A DNA stretch of 64,000 nt from Anthracocystis setariae (GCA_928724745.1 CAKMXJ010000003.1:1426001-1490000), one strand, 5' to 3'. Shown: positions 14,739 through 24,537, counted from the first letter of the stretch. The notes: generated from the sequence alone by a model not told the origin. Program-made: numbers and translations.

Positions 14739-16985
14739 ATGCCTTCTGCCCATACCAACTTGGAAGCCCATCACACTGTTACACGCACCTCCGACCGCAA
14801 GCGATCCGACATCTCTGCTAAATCTCTACACGCCTCTTCTCCATCGCTTTCCTCCGTTCTCAAAAAGGGCGCACCGGTTGTCGCCGTTTCTTCACCACCA
14901 CCCTCCATCACCAATATGCCTACTCATGTCCTATCCAGGGAAGAGGCTGACTGGTCCGCTTACAACTCCAGCCCAGACAGTTCTCCTGATGTCGAATCGC
15001 AGCCACCGAGTCTTACCACTGGCTCCACCTCTGCATCTGTAGAAAGTCTCGAGTCCGTCCAAGATGCTCATATTCGCAGCCTCCAACACGGCAAGCGCAA
15101 GGGCAACGTTTCCTTCGGTTCCAGCGGTAGCCTTGTTCACGGTAACGCGTCAATTCAGCCGCCGACCAGCTTCGACAGCAGTCAGGATGGCGCCGAACTG
15201 CTCCACTCAGAGTTTGGCTACTGCGCCAATCCCAATTACCGATACACATCAGAGCACCGTCGCGGTGATCCTCTTCCCAGTCCCATCGAGGAGGAGCCCA
15301 GCTACTACACCGTGTTGACCACCTACATCAGCTACATCATCCTCATCCTCATGGGCCACCTGCGTGACTACACTGGCAAGCGTCTCTTCCCCAAGAGCTA
15401 CCACCACCTCATGGAGCGCGATGGATATGCCGCTCTCAATTCCGACTTCGACAGTTTCTACACCCGTCGCTTGAAGGCCCGCATGGACGATGTCTTTAGT
15501 CGTCCCGTCACCGGCGTGTGCGGCAGGACCGTCGTATGTCTCGATCGTGTGGCGCTCGATTACTACCAGACCTTCCGCTTGACAGGCGAAAAGACGCGTG
15601 CCCTCAACGTCAGCGCCTACAACTATCTCGGCTTCGCTCAGTCGCACGGAGGTTGCGCCGATGCCGTCGAAGTTTGTCTGCGCAAGTACGGTGTCAGCAG
15701 CTACGGAAGCCGTCTTGGTGCCGGCCATCTGGATCTCCAGGCACAGACCGAAAAGCTCGTCGCAAAGTTTGTTGGCAAAGAAGACGCTCTTGTCATCAGT
15801 ATGGGCTTCGCAACCAACAGTACTACCATTCCTGCCATCGCTGGACCCGGCACCCTCATCATCTCAGACGAGTACAATCACAGTTCCATTCGATTCGGCG
15901 CCCGTCTCAGTGGCTCTCACATCCGCCAGTTCAAGCACAACAACATGAAGAGCCTCGAGTCTCTGCTGCGCGAGTGCATCAGTCAAGGCATGCCACGAAC
16001 TCATCGTCCCTGGAAGAAGATCTTGCTCATTGTCGAAGGCCTTTACTCCATGGAAGGCACCCTTGTCAACTTGCCCGAGATCATGCGTCTCAAGCAGAAG
16101 TACAAGTTCAACCTCTATCTCGATGAGGCCCATTCCATTGGTGCCATCGGTCCCAAGGGTCGAGGTGTCTGCGACTACTTTGGCGTCGACCCTGCCAAAG
16201 TCGAAATTCTGATGGGTACCTTCACCAAGTCATTCGGTGCAGCTGGTGGCTACATTGCTGGTGACAAGGCCACCATCGACCGCATCCGTTTGACAAACCA
16301 TGCTAATGTCTACGGTGAAACCCTTTCACCCCCTGTGCTTACACAGATTGTTGCTTCCATGGCCAGTATCATGGGTGTGGGTCGCAACCCCGACGAGCTC
16401 GCCTTGCTGCCAAGCTGGGTGGAGCTTCCGCGCAACCTCCTCGACGGCAGTGAAGGCCGCGAGCGTTTGCGACGTCTTGCTTTCAACGCTCGTTATCTGA
16501 GCAGCGGTCTTCGCAAGCTTGGTTTCATCGTGTACGGACACCGTGATTCGCCCATCGTTCCTCTGCTCATCTTCCAGCCTGCCAAGATGTCGCTCTTCTC
16601 GCGTATGATGCTCGATCGATCTTCGGCTTTGCCGCCGTCGCAGCGATTTGCTATCCAGCAGTCCGAGTTGTCATCCGAGCAGCTCAAGGCGATGGAGGAC
16701 CCGGCGTCGCCTGCGAATATGAACCGGCCCTCTCGCCCACCCATCGTCGTGGTTGTCGTTGCTTACCCTGCCACACCGCTCATCTCGTCGCGTGTTCGAT
16801 TCTGCGTCAGCGCTTCGCACACAAAGAAGGACATCGATGACGTGCTTCGAGCGTGCGACGAGGTTGGTACGCTGCTGCATCTCAAGCATGGCTCGGGCGG
16901 TCCTGGTCCTCGATGGAATGTCGAAAAGGTGATTGATCGCTGCCTCGACCTTGTCCACTGGAATGGCGAGGACCCTCTGTACTAA
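14739..16985 (+). CDS. LCB2: Serine palmitoyltransferase subunit 2 (LCB2)
   Basis: 748 aa, one exon. Catalytic, PLP-binding subunit of serine palmitoyltransferase, which condenses serine with palmitoyl-CoA in the first step of sphingolipid synthesis at the ER. The first in-frame ATG (14739, A at -3) sets the start. Residues 1-185 are Ser/Pro-rich and poorly conserved; a hydrophobic segment (YYTVLTTYISYIILILMGHL, about 189-210) is the membrane anchor typical of LCB2. The alpha-oxoamine synthase fold follows. Family residues seen include NYLGFAQ, the GSRLGAGHLDLQAQ loop, DEAHSIGAIGPKGRG, and the PLP lysine Lys497 in GTFTKSFGAAGGYIAG. The N-terminal extension makes it longer than yeast LCB2. It is convergent with QCR6. 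Confidence 0.96.
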   Translation: MPSAHTNLEAHHTVTRTSDRKRSDISAKSLHASSPSLSSVLKKGAPVVAVSSPPPSITNMPTHVLSREEADWSAYNSSPDSSPDVESQPPSLTTGSTSASVESLESVQDAHIRSLQHGKRKGNVSFGSSGSLVHGNASIQPPTSFDSSQDGAELLHSEFGYCANPNYRYTSEHRRGDPLPSPIEEEPSYYTVLTTYISYIILILMGHLRDYTGKRLFPKSYHHLMERDGYAALNSDFDSFYTRRLKARMDDVFSRPVTGVCGRTVVCLDRVALDYYQTFRLTGEKTRALNVSAYNYLGFAQSHGGCADAVEVCLRKYGVSSYGSRLGAGHLDLQAQTEKLVAKFVGKEDALVISMGFATNSTTIPAIAGPGTLIISDEYNHSSIRFGARLSGSHIRQFKHNNMKSLESLLRECISQGMPRTHRPWKKILLIVEGLYSMEGTLVNLPEIMRLKQKYKFNLYLDEAHSIGAIGPKGRGVCDYFGVDPAKVEILMGTFTKSFGAAGGYIAGDKATIDRIRLTNHANVYGETLSPPVLTQIVASMASIMGVGRNPDELALLPSWVELPRNLLDGSEGRERLRRLAFNARYLSSGLRKLGFIVYGHRDSPIVPLLIFQPAKMSLFSRMMLDRSSALPPSQRFAIQQSELSSEQLKAMEDPASPANMNRPSRPPIVVVVVAYPATPLISSRVRFCVSASHTKKDIDDVLRACDEVGTLLHLKHGSGGPGPRWNVEKVIDRCLDLVHWNGEDPLY

Positions 16986-17519
16986 GTCTGGTCTCAAGTC
17001 ACATAGAGTTTCTGTGCTGTCCAAGTCTTGCTTCAGCATTCAGCAGGGGGTGCCGATTCGCCCACCGATCTGCATTTTTTTTTTTGTCCTGCCTTTCTTC
17101 GCTGCTAGTCTCGTACAATGTATCAATTTCATATCTGTTCATGTTGTGGATCGAGTTAGGGGCAGGAAGAGTTTGCCGATGAGTTTCACGCTTGAGCGGG
17201 GAGTGGCGGTTAAGTTGGGCTCTCGGAAAACAATGCATCGATGGATGACTTCTGTCGAGTAAGCGCGGGCGATATGCTCAAACAACGCTGCGCTCATACA
17301 TGATCGGAAGAGTGCATCACACGGGGGATGTAGTTGTTCTGAGTCTGGAAGATTGCGAATTGCGGGGGAGGGGGAGAAAGAGTTTCTTCTAGAAAGGTAG
17401 AGGGATGCGGGCGCGCTTTGGCACGATTCTCGGAGCGTCGGGGAGAGGTCACCGACTAGACCAGGGGATTGAGCCCAAGCCCAAATACCCGGACCAGGCG
17501 ATGGATTGATATGGGATTT
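16986..17519. other. Convergent 3' region between LCB2 and QCR6
   Basis: About 530 bp holding the 3' ends of two genes that face each other. No gene is seen and nothing distinctive stands out beyond T- and G-rich runs. Confidence 0.5.
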
Positions 17520-18775
17520 TTAAACGAGCTTGTTGAAGAGCTTAGGTGCGGTGCACTCTTGCGCACAGTGAGCGAGATGGACTGCAATAGTGACACGGTA
17601 CAAGTAAGCAGATCAAATCAGTACCTCGCAGCCAGACGCTCAACATGGTTCCAAGACGTGTAGCTACTTACAGAACTCCTCGATGCAGTTCTCGCCCTCG
17701 AAACCCTTGCCCTCGTTAACGCGCTTGGTGCAATCGTCAAAGTGGTGCTTAAGAGGAGCGCAGACTTTAGAGTTCTCGCAATCTGTGGCATCAAAGAAGG
17801 AAAGAACAGAGTGTCGGCGTTAGTTGTAGGCTCGATACTTGTCTGCAGAACTGCGGGAGATTGGTCGAATGTACGTACCCTCGTAGATGGCAGGTGCGGG
17901 CTGAACGTGATGTAAATGCATCAAGTAGCGTATCATAAGAGCATGCAAAGACAGAAAAAGTGAGCTCATCGTTCGTGCATAAGACTCAAGGGGCTTCATT
18001 GTGTGTAGGATGACTTACGTCCTCGGGTTCGTCCTGTTGTCATTGAGAAGAAGTACAGCGAGCATACGGTAGTATTATCAGCTATTGGTCCTTTGGTGAA
18101 TGCGATAGAGACAGCATCATAGACGTTTGCATGGAACTTACCTCGTCCTCGTCCTCGTCCTCTTCCTCTTCCTCTTGCTCCTCTTCCTCGTCTCCCTCCT
18201 CCTTCTCCTCAGACTCGGCGTCGTCGGAAGCCTCCTGTACGAGTGCGAGATCGCAAGACAAGGTTGCAGAATGGTTGAACGGAATTGTCAGGAATTGTCG
18301 AAGACTGCAAAAGCGAGCGTTGGAGCTACATCAACGGAATCGATGCTTTGATGGGAGCGATTTGGCGGTTTCTCGGATCGCTGCATTATTGTCGGATTGA
18401 TCGTTCCGGCTCGCAGCTGCTGGGCGGTTGGGCTTCATCTCGGTCGAGGCGTCCGGCAGCGCAAAGGATTGTGGCGACGCAAGCTTTTCAAAGCTTCCTC
18501 TGCATGTCGATTGCCCTCTAAAACGCTGTGACTAAACAGATTCGTTGACGAGCTGTTGACAAGGCCTTTCGTCGAAATAGGCGCTGCGATACGGAGATGA
18601 CAGCGTCGTTACCTGACACCTGATCGAAGCTGCGCATGTTGGGACTGATAGCGTACGTGGTGCTGAAAACTGTGCTGGGTTCCGTTGGTGTGCATTGGTG
18701 AGAAATCAAACTTACCTCCTCGGCGTAAGCGACAGGAAGAAGCGACGAGAAGAAGCTCGAGACGGAGCTGAACAT
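17520..18775 (-). CDS. QCR6: Cytochrome bc1 complex hinge protein (QCR6), six exons
   Basis: Subunit of mitochondrial complex III that helps cytochrome c docking through an acidic face. I assembled it from exons 18775-18716, 18234-18142, 18033-18019, 17900-17879, 17782-17672 and 17581-17520, giving 120 aa. Every intron has GT..AG ends. The N-terminus (MFSSVSSFFSSLLPVAYAEE) is followed by an acidic run of about 35 Glu/Asp-rich residues, then the conserved Cys-rich hinge part: CENSKVCAPLKHHFDDC, KRVNEGKGFEGENCIEEFF, and HCAQECTAPKLFNKLV. The cysteine pattern and the C-terminal APKLF match the family. Exon 3 is only 15 nt (DEPED). Exons 2 and 3 begin and end at codon boundaries. Its upstream region is shared with TSC2 but is split by the LTR retrotransposon. 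Confidence 0.93.
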
Positions 18776-19264
18776 GGTCTCCTCGCCCGAAACGGGAAGC
18801 GATACTGCGACGGATGAAGATGGCATGGCGCGAATGTGTATGTCGAAGGAGCAAAGGTGGGAAGAAAGGATGATCGCAATCAATGGAAAGTGTCGACGAC
18901 GATGGCGCTTTCGCGATGATGTGCAGCGAAATATCGGATGCTCTGTTACCGCTGTAGACGGCCGACAATTGATTGCCCAAGTTGGCCTGCAAGAAGAAGT
19001 TGATGGCTGCCCACACACACCCACACACACACACACTCTCTCTCTACACTACTATTTACTACTACTCTACTACACTGTCGTCTCGTTCCTTGCTTTGAAT
19101 TTCGTTAGTTGCATCGCCGCCCAGCCAGGCTCATCGTTGGCAAATCGCACTGCTCTGCGATGAATTTTTCCAGAACGCTTTCGATTTGTAATGTAACTCC
19201 ATTGCGCGCTGTTCTCGATGAGTCGCTCAGCCATACCGGAGGTGAGCGGAAAGCAACTCCTACA
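18776..19264. promoter_or_regulatory. QCR6 upstream region up to the LTR element
   Basis: About 490 bp between the QCR6 start codon and the retrotransposon target site. It contains a CA/CT dinucleotide stretch (about 19013-19044) and ACT/TAC triplets. No gene is seen. The original upstream region probably continues at 24899. Confidence 0.5.
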
Positions 19265-19269
19265 CTACT

Positions 19270-19454
19270 TGTCACGTGTGCACGTGACTAACGCTTAGTC
19301 AGCGTCTGCCAAGCACATTCCGTAGCAGGCCCTACCGCTCACTTGTCGCTTCGCTCTTCATGTATATAGTCTAGGCCGTTACCGGATCTCTCTTCCTTGG
19401 AATCCACTGCCTTCACTATTCATACTTCGCATACAAGCTGTGCGACGTGTGACA
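19270..19454 (+). repeat. 5' LTR
   Basis: 185 bp, starting TGTCACG and ending GTGTGACA, so the usual TG..CA ends lie within a short TGTCAC inverted repeat. Near the start (19271-19288) is an inverted repeat containing two CACGTG E-boxes. A TATATA motif lies at 19363-19368 and could serve as the element's TATA box. It differs from the 3' LTR only near the end, with CATACTTCG here against CGTACTTCG. Confidence 0.96.
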
Positions 19455-19455
19455 T

Positions 19456-19472
19456 TGGTAGCTTCTGTGGTT
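19456..19472 (+). other. Probable primer-binding site
   Basis: TGGTAGCTTCTGTGG begins one base after the 5' LTR. TGG is the complement of a tRNA 3' CCA end. I could not assign the tRNA; the start resembles initiator-tRNA-Met sites for about seven bases only. Confidence 0.6.
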
Positions 19473-19731
19473 CTTCTCGACAAGCTCACATTCCTTCTTC
19501 GCTACTTCGCAATCTACCCAATTCTTTCACTCTCTACCGTTAGCAACATTGCCCGCATACAGCCACCTTCGACAGCATACACCCACTACTCTCGTCACCA
19601 TTCCCCCGACTACACGCGCCAGCAAGTCGTCTGACTTGCTTCCTTTCGATAACGACATCAACCTCCTGCCTCGCCGCCTGCGTTCGACGACGTCCCCTTC
19701 GGCTCAGTCCTTGACGCCGGCGACATCTATC

Positions 19732-20877
19732 ATGCCCTCCTCAGCACCTCCCACCTCTCCCGCCCGAGCAACTAGCCCCACTGGCGCCGCGTCGGCCTCC
19801 CAGCCCGATATGGGAGCCCTCATGGCTCAGTTACTCGCCTCGTCTATCAAGACCACCAAGTTGTTGGAACAACTGCTGGCCGGGCGTACTCCTACTCCCC
19901 AGTCGCCTTCGTTCGCCCCTTCCCCCCCTCGCCGCGACCTTGACGACCTCGCTCGCGCCTCGCTGCCCACCCAGGACGTCCAACCTTTGCTTGACGTCGT
20001 CCGCGATGGCACCAAGCTGCGCCCGAAGGACATCGCAACCTTCGATCCCGAGGACAAGGGCGATGTCGAGCTTTTCAGTCGTCGCATTCTAGACGTCGCA
20101 GCCCTTCATCCAGCTTCGATTGTCTGTGAGGTTCTTCCCCAATGCCTTCGCGGCACAGCCCTCGACTGGTACACGAACCTCGGTGCCATCGACAGAGCCA
20201 GCCTGCAGCGTAGTCCCACCGCGTGGGTCCGTCTTCTCAAAGACCGTTTCGGTATGAGCGAGACGGAGGCCTTCAGCAAGTTGCAGCGTATGAGGTACAA
20301 CCTCAGCACGGACTACAATGCTTACCATGAACGCGGTATCCGCTTGGCACGCATTGCCAATCAGGTGAGTCCTCGGCAAGTCGTTCAGTGGCTGCTCAAT
20401 GGCTTGCCCTTTGCTATGCAAGCGCAGCTCGCCACGGCTGCAGAGGATCCCGACATTGACCCCAACGTCTTCAGACGTAAAGCCCTTGCCGTCCGCGCCA
20501 TTCTCCAGCACGGCAAAGAGCGTTTCGCCCCTGGCCGCGACCAGAACCGTCAACTCTCCCACAACCGTCCGGCCACTCAGCCGCGAACCGTCGACAAACC
20601 ATCCCGTCCCCCTCCTCGTCCTTGTCAACACTGCCAAGGCTCTCACTGGGACGCCGACTGTCCCTCCCGCGGTAAGGCAATTCAGTTGTACAAGCCCGCT
20701 ACGCCCGCTGTCGCCGCTCATCACGCGGACGCCGGTACTGATCAGAAGGACTCGGATTACGAAACACTCCAGTATGAAGCCCTTCAGGAGGCATACTTGT
20801 GCCACTCCGCGGACGCCACGCCCAAATTATCTTTCTCTTCCGACGAGAGTACCGACCTATCCAAGCAGGTCGATTAG
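19732..20877 (+). CDS. gag: Retrotransposon Gag
   Basis: 381 aa from the first in-frame ATG. Residues 1-75 are Pro/Ser-rich. The capsid region is recognisable from FDPEDKGDVELFSRRI, then ALDWYTN, then RFGMSETEAFSKLQ, as in Ty3/gypsy Gag. Near the C-terminus a zinc knuckle reads CQHCQGSHWDADC (CX2CX3HX4C, one residue shorter than the classic CX2CX4HX4C). It should form the virus-like particle and bind the element RNA. The frame ends in a single TAG (20875-20877). The same frame continues open into pol without any other stop, so Gag-Pol may be made by readthrough. Confidence 0.9.
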   Translation: MPSSAPPTSPARATSPTGAASASQPDMGALMAQLLASSIKTTKLLEQLLAGRTPTPQSPSFAPSPPRRDLDDLARASLPTQDVQPLLDVVRDGTKLRPKDIATFDPEDKGDVELFSRRILDVAALHPASIVCEVLPQCLRGTALDWYTNLGAIDRASLQRSPTAWVRLLKDRFGMSETEAFSKLQRMRYNLSTDYNAYHERGIRLARIANQVSPRQVVQWLLNGLPFAMQAQLATAAEDPDIDPNVFRRKALAVRAILQHGKERFAPGRDQNRQLSHNRPATQPRTVDKPSRPPPRPCQHCQGSHWDADCPSRGKAIQLYKPATPAVAAHHADAGTDQKDSDYETLQYEALQEAYLCHSADATPKLSFSSDESTDLSKQVD

Positions 20878-20914
20878 GGACTCGCGGGGAGACCCGCTCA
20901 GCAGCTCTCCCCGC
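20875..20914 (+). promoter_or_regulatory. Candidate UAG readthrough (recoding) signal between gag and pol
   Basis: The gag stop UAG (20875-20877) is followed by G and then, after a 6-nt spacer, by a potential RNA stem: 20884-20892 pairs perfectly with 20906-20914 (9 bp, 13-nt loop). A competing 5-bp hairpin with a GAGA tetraloop (20884-20888 with 20893-20897) starts at the same base. A stop codon with a nearby downstream structure is the arrangement of known readthrough elements. Function here is inferred. Confidence 0.55.
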
Positions 20915-23900
20915 CCCGCCGCCCTCCCGACAGGATCCAAGGCTTGCCGGTTGTCGACGCTCACGAACCTCCCACTTCCACATTTCACCTTCTCCCATCG
21001 TATCTCCGACTACGCGTGCAACCGCCTAATGGCGACCCGTTTGAAGCTTGCTTGGACACTGGATCGAACTTATCGCTCATCGATCAATCCTTGCTTCAAT
21101 CGTTCGACCATTCCGTGACCACCGACACCATGGTCGTCGAGACCGCCGGAAACCCGACCCGTACTCTGGGCATTGCGGTCCTGACCCTTGATATTCCATG
21201 TCCGCCCCAGGCGATCGCACGCACCACCGTCAAATGTCACGTACTTCCCCGTCTTCCTCCCCGTCTCATCCTCGGGATGGATTTCATCCTAGCTCACGGC
21301 ATCCTCTTCGATGCAATCAAATCCATCATCACCCTCCAGTCCTGTGGTCTGCGAACGGCTGTAATTGTCACTCGCAACACTCCGACACCATCGCCAATCG
21401 TCGCTCTGGTTACCAGCCCTCCCACCGAAGGGGTCCTCGCCCCGGACATGCGCGCACCACCCGACATGGACGCCTATACACTCCCCTTCACAATCATTCC
21501 CGATCAACCGCATTCGACCGAGTTACCGACCTTTGACGACGCGTTCCCTCCGGACGACAGAGCAAAGTTCCTCGCGCTCTTCGAGTGCTACACAGAGGTC
21601 TGGCGCCCAGGCTTAGGAATGCTTACCACCGGTGACGCCATGCGTCTGCCTTCCCCCGAGCTGGACGCCAACCCGCAGAAGTTCAAGCCACGCCTTTATC
21701 GGGTTTCTCATCGCGATCGTCAGGCTATCGACGAAGTCTTCGACGAGCTCACTCGTCAAAATCGGCTTCACAAAGCACCACCCGGTACGCCTTGCGGCTG
21801 GCCAGTCTTCGTTGTATATAGGAATGGTAAGCCTCGTCCTGTGGTGGATCTTCGCCAGCTTAACGCCGTCGTTTCTCCCGACCACTACCCACTCCCTACC
21901 CCAGAGGAGCTCCGTGAGCGCCTTGCTGGTGCTCAATTCATCACGACGTTCGACTTGCGCAAGGCATTTTATCAAATGCCTTTGCATAAGGAGGACAGGT
22001 GGAAAGCCACTGTGCTTACGCACCGGGGCCAGGAGATGCTCTCCTGCACCATAATGGGTCAGTCGCGGTCCGTAGCATTTCTTCAACGTACTCTCACTGA
22101 AGCTTTTGCTGCAGCAGGCCTAGGTGCGAAGACCTTCGTCTACGTCGACGATTTTGGCGTTCGCTCGGCCGCACTTGACGAACACCTCCGTGACGTTGAA
22201 GCCGTCCTCGATGTCATCCGCCGCCTCGGCCTTACCCTGGCTCGCGACAAAGCCCATGTCGCCCGTCGTGAAGTACCCTTACTGGGTCACTTGGTCTCCG
22301 GGGCTGGCACGCGTACTCTACCTTCCAAATGCGATGCGCTTCAACGAATTCAGTATCCTCAGACGCTCAACCAACTGGAACATGTAATAGGATTCTTTTC
22401 TTATTACAAGAACTATGTTTCGCGCTTCGCCGCCATCATTCGTCCCCTCCAGCGCATCAAGACCCAGCTGCTACGTGGCGCACCCATCGGTGGCCAAGCC
22501 CGCAAGAACCACTGCTCATCCACTGAGGTTCCTCACGACCCGGCCGCCCTTCAAGCGTTACACGAACTCAAGGCCATTCTTCAAGATAAAGTCCTCCACT
22601 TCCCCGATTACAGCAAGCTGTTCTTGCTGTACGTCGACGCATCACAGCAGCACGGATTCGCCCTAGCGCTGCATCAAAACGTCGACGCTCCGTCCTCAAT
22701 GCCACCACAGCCGGCCGAAGTCCCAATCTGGTTCGACTCGCGTTCGCTGCAGCCGGCGGAACGGACTTACTGGCCGACTGAACTAGAGGCCGCCGCCGCG
22801 GTCTGGGCATTACAACGAGTTAAGCGATTTCTCGACGCCTCGCCTGGTCCACATCTTCTCTTTACCGACCACCAGGCAGTAACTTCGATTGCGGATGCGA
22901 AACCCTTCTCGACCACGCCAGCAGCGCACAATCCGCGCCTCGTTTGTTTCGCATTAATCCTAGCCGAATTCCGCCCCAAGCTTACCATTCTCCACCGCAA
23001 AGGGATCTACATGACGCACGTTGACGCGCTCAGCCGGATCCAGGCGGCGGAGGAAACCGGCTTAGTGGCGCACGCCCAGGGTGTCACTCTTAGTCCTTCT
23101 CTCCGGAACGACATCCTTACAAGCCAGACGTCCGATCAAGCATTCACGCGCATCCGATCTGACCTCCTGGCCAAAGCTGGCGCACAACGCCCTTTTCAAC
23201 ATGGCGCTTTCGGTCTCAAGGACGATGAGCTACTCTACAAGATCGATGAGAACGGTACCTGGCGCCTCTGCATCGGTCCTTCCGCTCTCCCTCGCCTAAT
23301 CGCACTCGCTCACTCAGGACATCTCGGCGTTAAAGCGACATTTGACCGCTTCCGGCAAGTAGCCTATGCTCCACACCTTCTTCGACATGTTGATGACTTT
23401 GTCCGCCGGTGTACGCATTGCCAACAGACAGTGACTCACCGTCACCGCCCTTATGGAGCTCTCCAGCCACTCGCCAGTCCTGCAATTCCCTTCGTCACCC
23501 TCTCCTGTGACTTTATCGTGCGCCTTCCCGCCGTTCGTTCCACGTTTGATCGAGACCTTCTCGATACCATCTTAGTGGTGACTGACACAGGCACACGGAG
23601 AATCTACCTCCTATCGGGCGCGACGACTTGGTCGGCTGAGCTGTGGAGTCTCCGGTTTGCAGAACGACTTCTGCCGCATATTGGCTGGCCGCAGAAGATT
23701 ATCAGCGACCGAGACTCACGTCTTACCTCTCAATTCTGGCGTTCTCTCCACACTCGTTATGGCTGCGAGCTCGTCTTCTCCACCGCTCATCATAAAAGCG
23801 ATGGTCAAAGCGAGCGAGCCATCCAATCTGTCGAGATGCTCCTGCGTGGCCTGTGCAACGCCTGGTCCAACGATTGGGCTGCACATTTACCCCTAGTCGA

Positions 23901-24537
23901 GCTCTTACTCGGCAACCGTGTAAACGCTTCACTCAACGCTGCACCTAACGACCTCCTCTACGGTCTTAAGTTGCACGATCCATTCACTGCTCTCCAGCCT
24001 GTCTCAACCCTTGGCGATTTCGCTCTTCCCGATCGCCGCATCGCACTTAGGCAAGAAGCCCTCGATCATCTCGCCTCGGTACAGGCTTACATGAAGCAAA
24101 GATACGATCGCCTCCATTCCCCGCCTCCGAAGCTACAAGTGGGCGACTGGGTCTGGTTGAATATCGGTGATGGGTACACCGTTCCCAAAGGTCAGCTACC
24201 TCCGGATCGCCGCCTTGGCGTTCAACGTATTGGACCGTTTCCCATTTCCCGCGTTGTAAGTGACTTGGCCTACGAGTTGACCCTTCCCTTGGACTCCCGC
24301 CTTCACCCTGTCGTCTCCATTCAGCACTTGGAACCTTATGTCCCCTCCGGCCAACCCATCCTCTCCAACAAAATCGCGATGATCCTCAAAGAGCGTCACC
24401 TCACGACCCGTGGCCATCAATTCCTCGTTCGTTACGACCATGCTGGCCGTGATCAATGGCTTCCCGCTTCGGCCGTTACCGACCAATTTGTTCTCGACGC
24501 CTGGCGTGCCCGTCAGTCTTCCTCCGACCCTCCTTGA
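20878..24537 (+). CDS. pol: Retrotransposon Pol (protease, reverse transcriptase, RNase H, integrase, chromodomain-like end)
   Basis: About 1,219 aa, in the same frame as gag and directly after its UAG; it has no well-placed ATG of its own before the protease. Domains in order: aspartic protease (CLDTGSNLSLID, Asp codon at 21055); reverse transcriptase with FVYVDDFGV (YVDD at 22141-22152); RNase H (LYVDASQQHGFAL, then WPTELEAAAAVWAL, then LLFTDHQAV); integrase with a zinc-binding HSGHLG and CTHC, and catalytic Asp (SCDFIV, 23509), Asp (ISDRDSRL, 23707) and Glu (GQSERA, 23812). The C-terminus (ILKERHLTTRGHQFLVRYDH, then WLPASAV) resembles a chromodomain. The RT block usually reading MPFGLTNAP is replaced by IMGQSRSVAF. 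No internal stop is present. Confidence 0.93.
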   Translation, partial: GLAGRPAQQLSPPRRPPDRIQGLPVVDAHEPPTSTFHLLPSYLRLRVQPPNGDPFEACLDTGSNLSLIDQSLLQSFDHSVTTDTMVVETAGNPTRTLGIAVLTLDIPCPPQAIARTTVKCHVLPRLPPRLILGMDFILAHGILFDAIKSIITLQSCGLRTAVIVTRNTPTPSPIVALVTSPPTEGVLAPDMRAPPDMDAYTLPFTIIPDQPHSTELPTFDDAFPPDDRAKFLALFECYTEVWRPGLGMLTTGDAMRLPSPELDANPQKFKPRLYRVSHRDRQAIDEVFDELTRQNRLHKAPPGTPCGWPVFVVYRNGKPRPVVDLRQLNAVVSPDHYPLPTPEELRERLAGAQFITTFDLRKAFYQMPLHKEDRWKATVLTHRGQEMLSCTIMGQSRSVAFLQRTLTEAFAAAGLGAKTFVYVDDFGVRSAALDEHLRDVEAVLDVIRRLGLTLARDKAHVARREVPLLGHLVSGAGTRTLPSKCDALQRIQYPQTLNQLEHVIGFFSYYKNYVSRFAAIIRPLQRIKTQLLRGAPIGGQARKNHCSSTEVPHDPAALQALHELKAILQDKVLHFPDYSKLFLLYVDASQQHGFALALHQNVDAPSSMPPQPAEVPIWFDSRSLQPAERTYWPTELEAAAAVWALQRVKRFLDASPGPHLLFTDHQAVTSIADAKPFSTTPAAHNPRLVCFALILAEFRPKLTILHRKGIYMTHVDALSRIQAAEETGLVAHAQGVTLSPSLRNDILTSQTSDQAFTRIRSDLLAKAGAQRPFQHGAFGLKDDELLYKIDENGTWRLCIGPSALPRLIALAHSGHLGVKATFDRFRQVAYAPHLLRHVDDFVRRCTHCQQTVTHRHRPYGALQPLASPAIPFVTLSCDFIVRLPAVRSTFDRDLLDTILVVTDTGTRRIYLLSGATTWSAELWSLRFAERLLPHIGWPQKIISDRDSRLTSQFWRSLHTRYGCELVFSTAHHKSDGQSERAIQSVEMLLRGLCNAWSNDWAAHLPLVELLLGNRVNASLNAAPNDLLYGLKLHDPFTALQPVSTLGDFALPDRRIALRQEALDHLASVQAYMKQRYDRLHSPPPKLQVGDWVWLNIGDGYTVPKGQLPPDRRLGVQRIGPFPISRVVSDLAYELTLPLDSRLHPVVSIQHLEPYVPSGQPILSNKIAMILKERHLTTRGHQFLVRYDHAGRDQWLPASAVTDQFVLDAWRARQSSSDPP

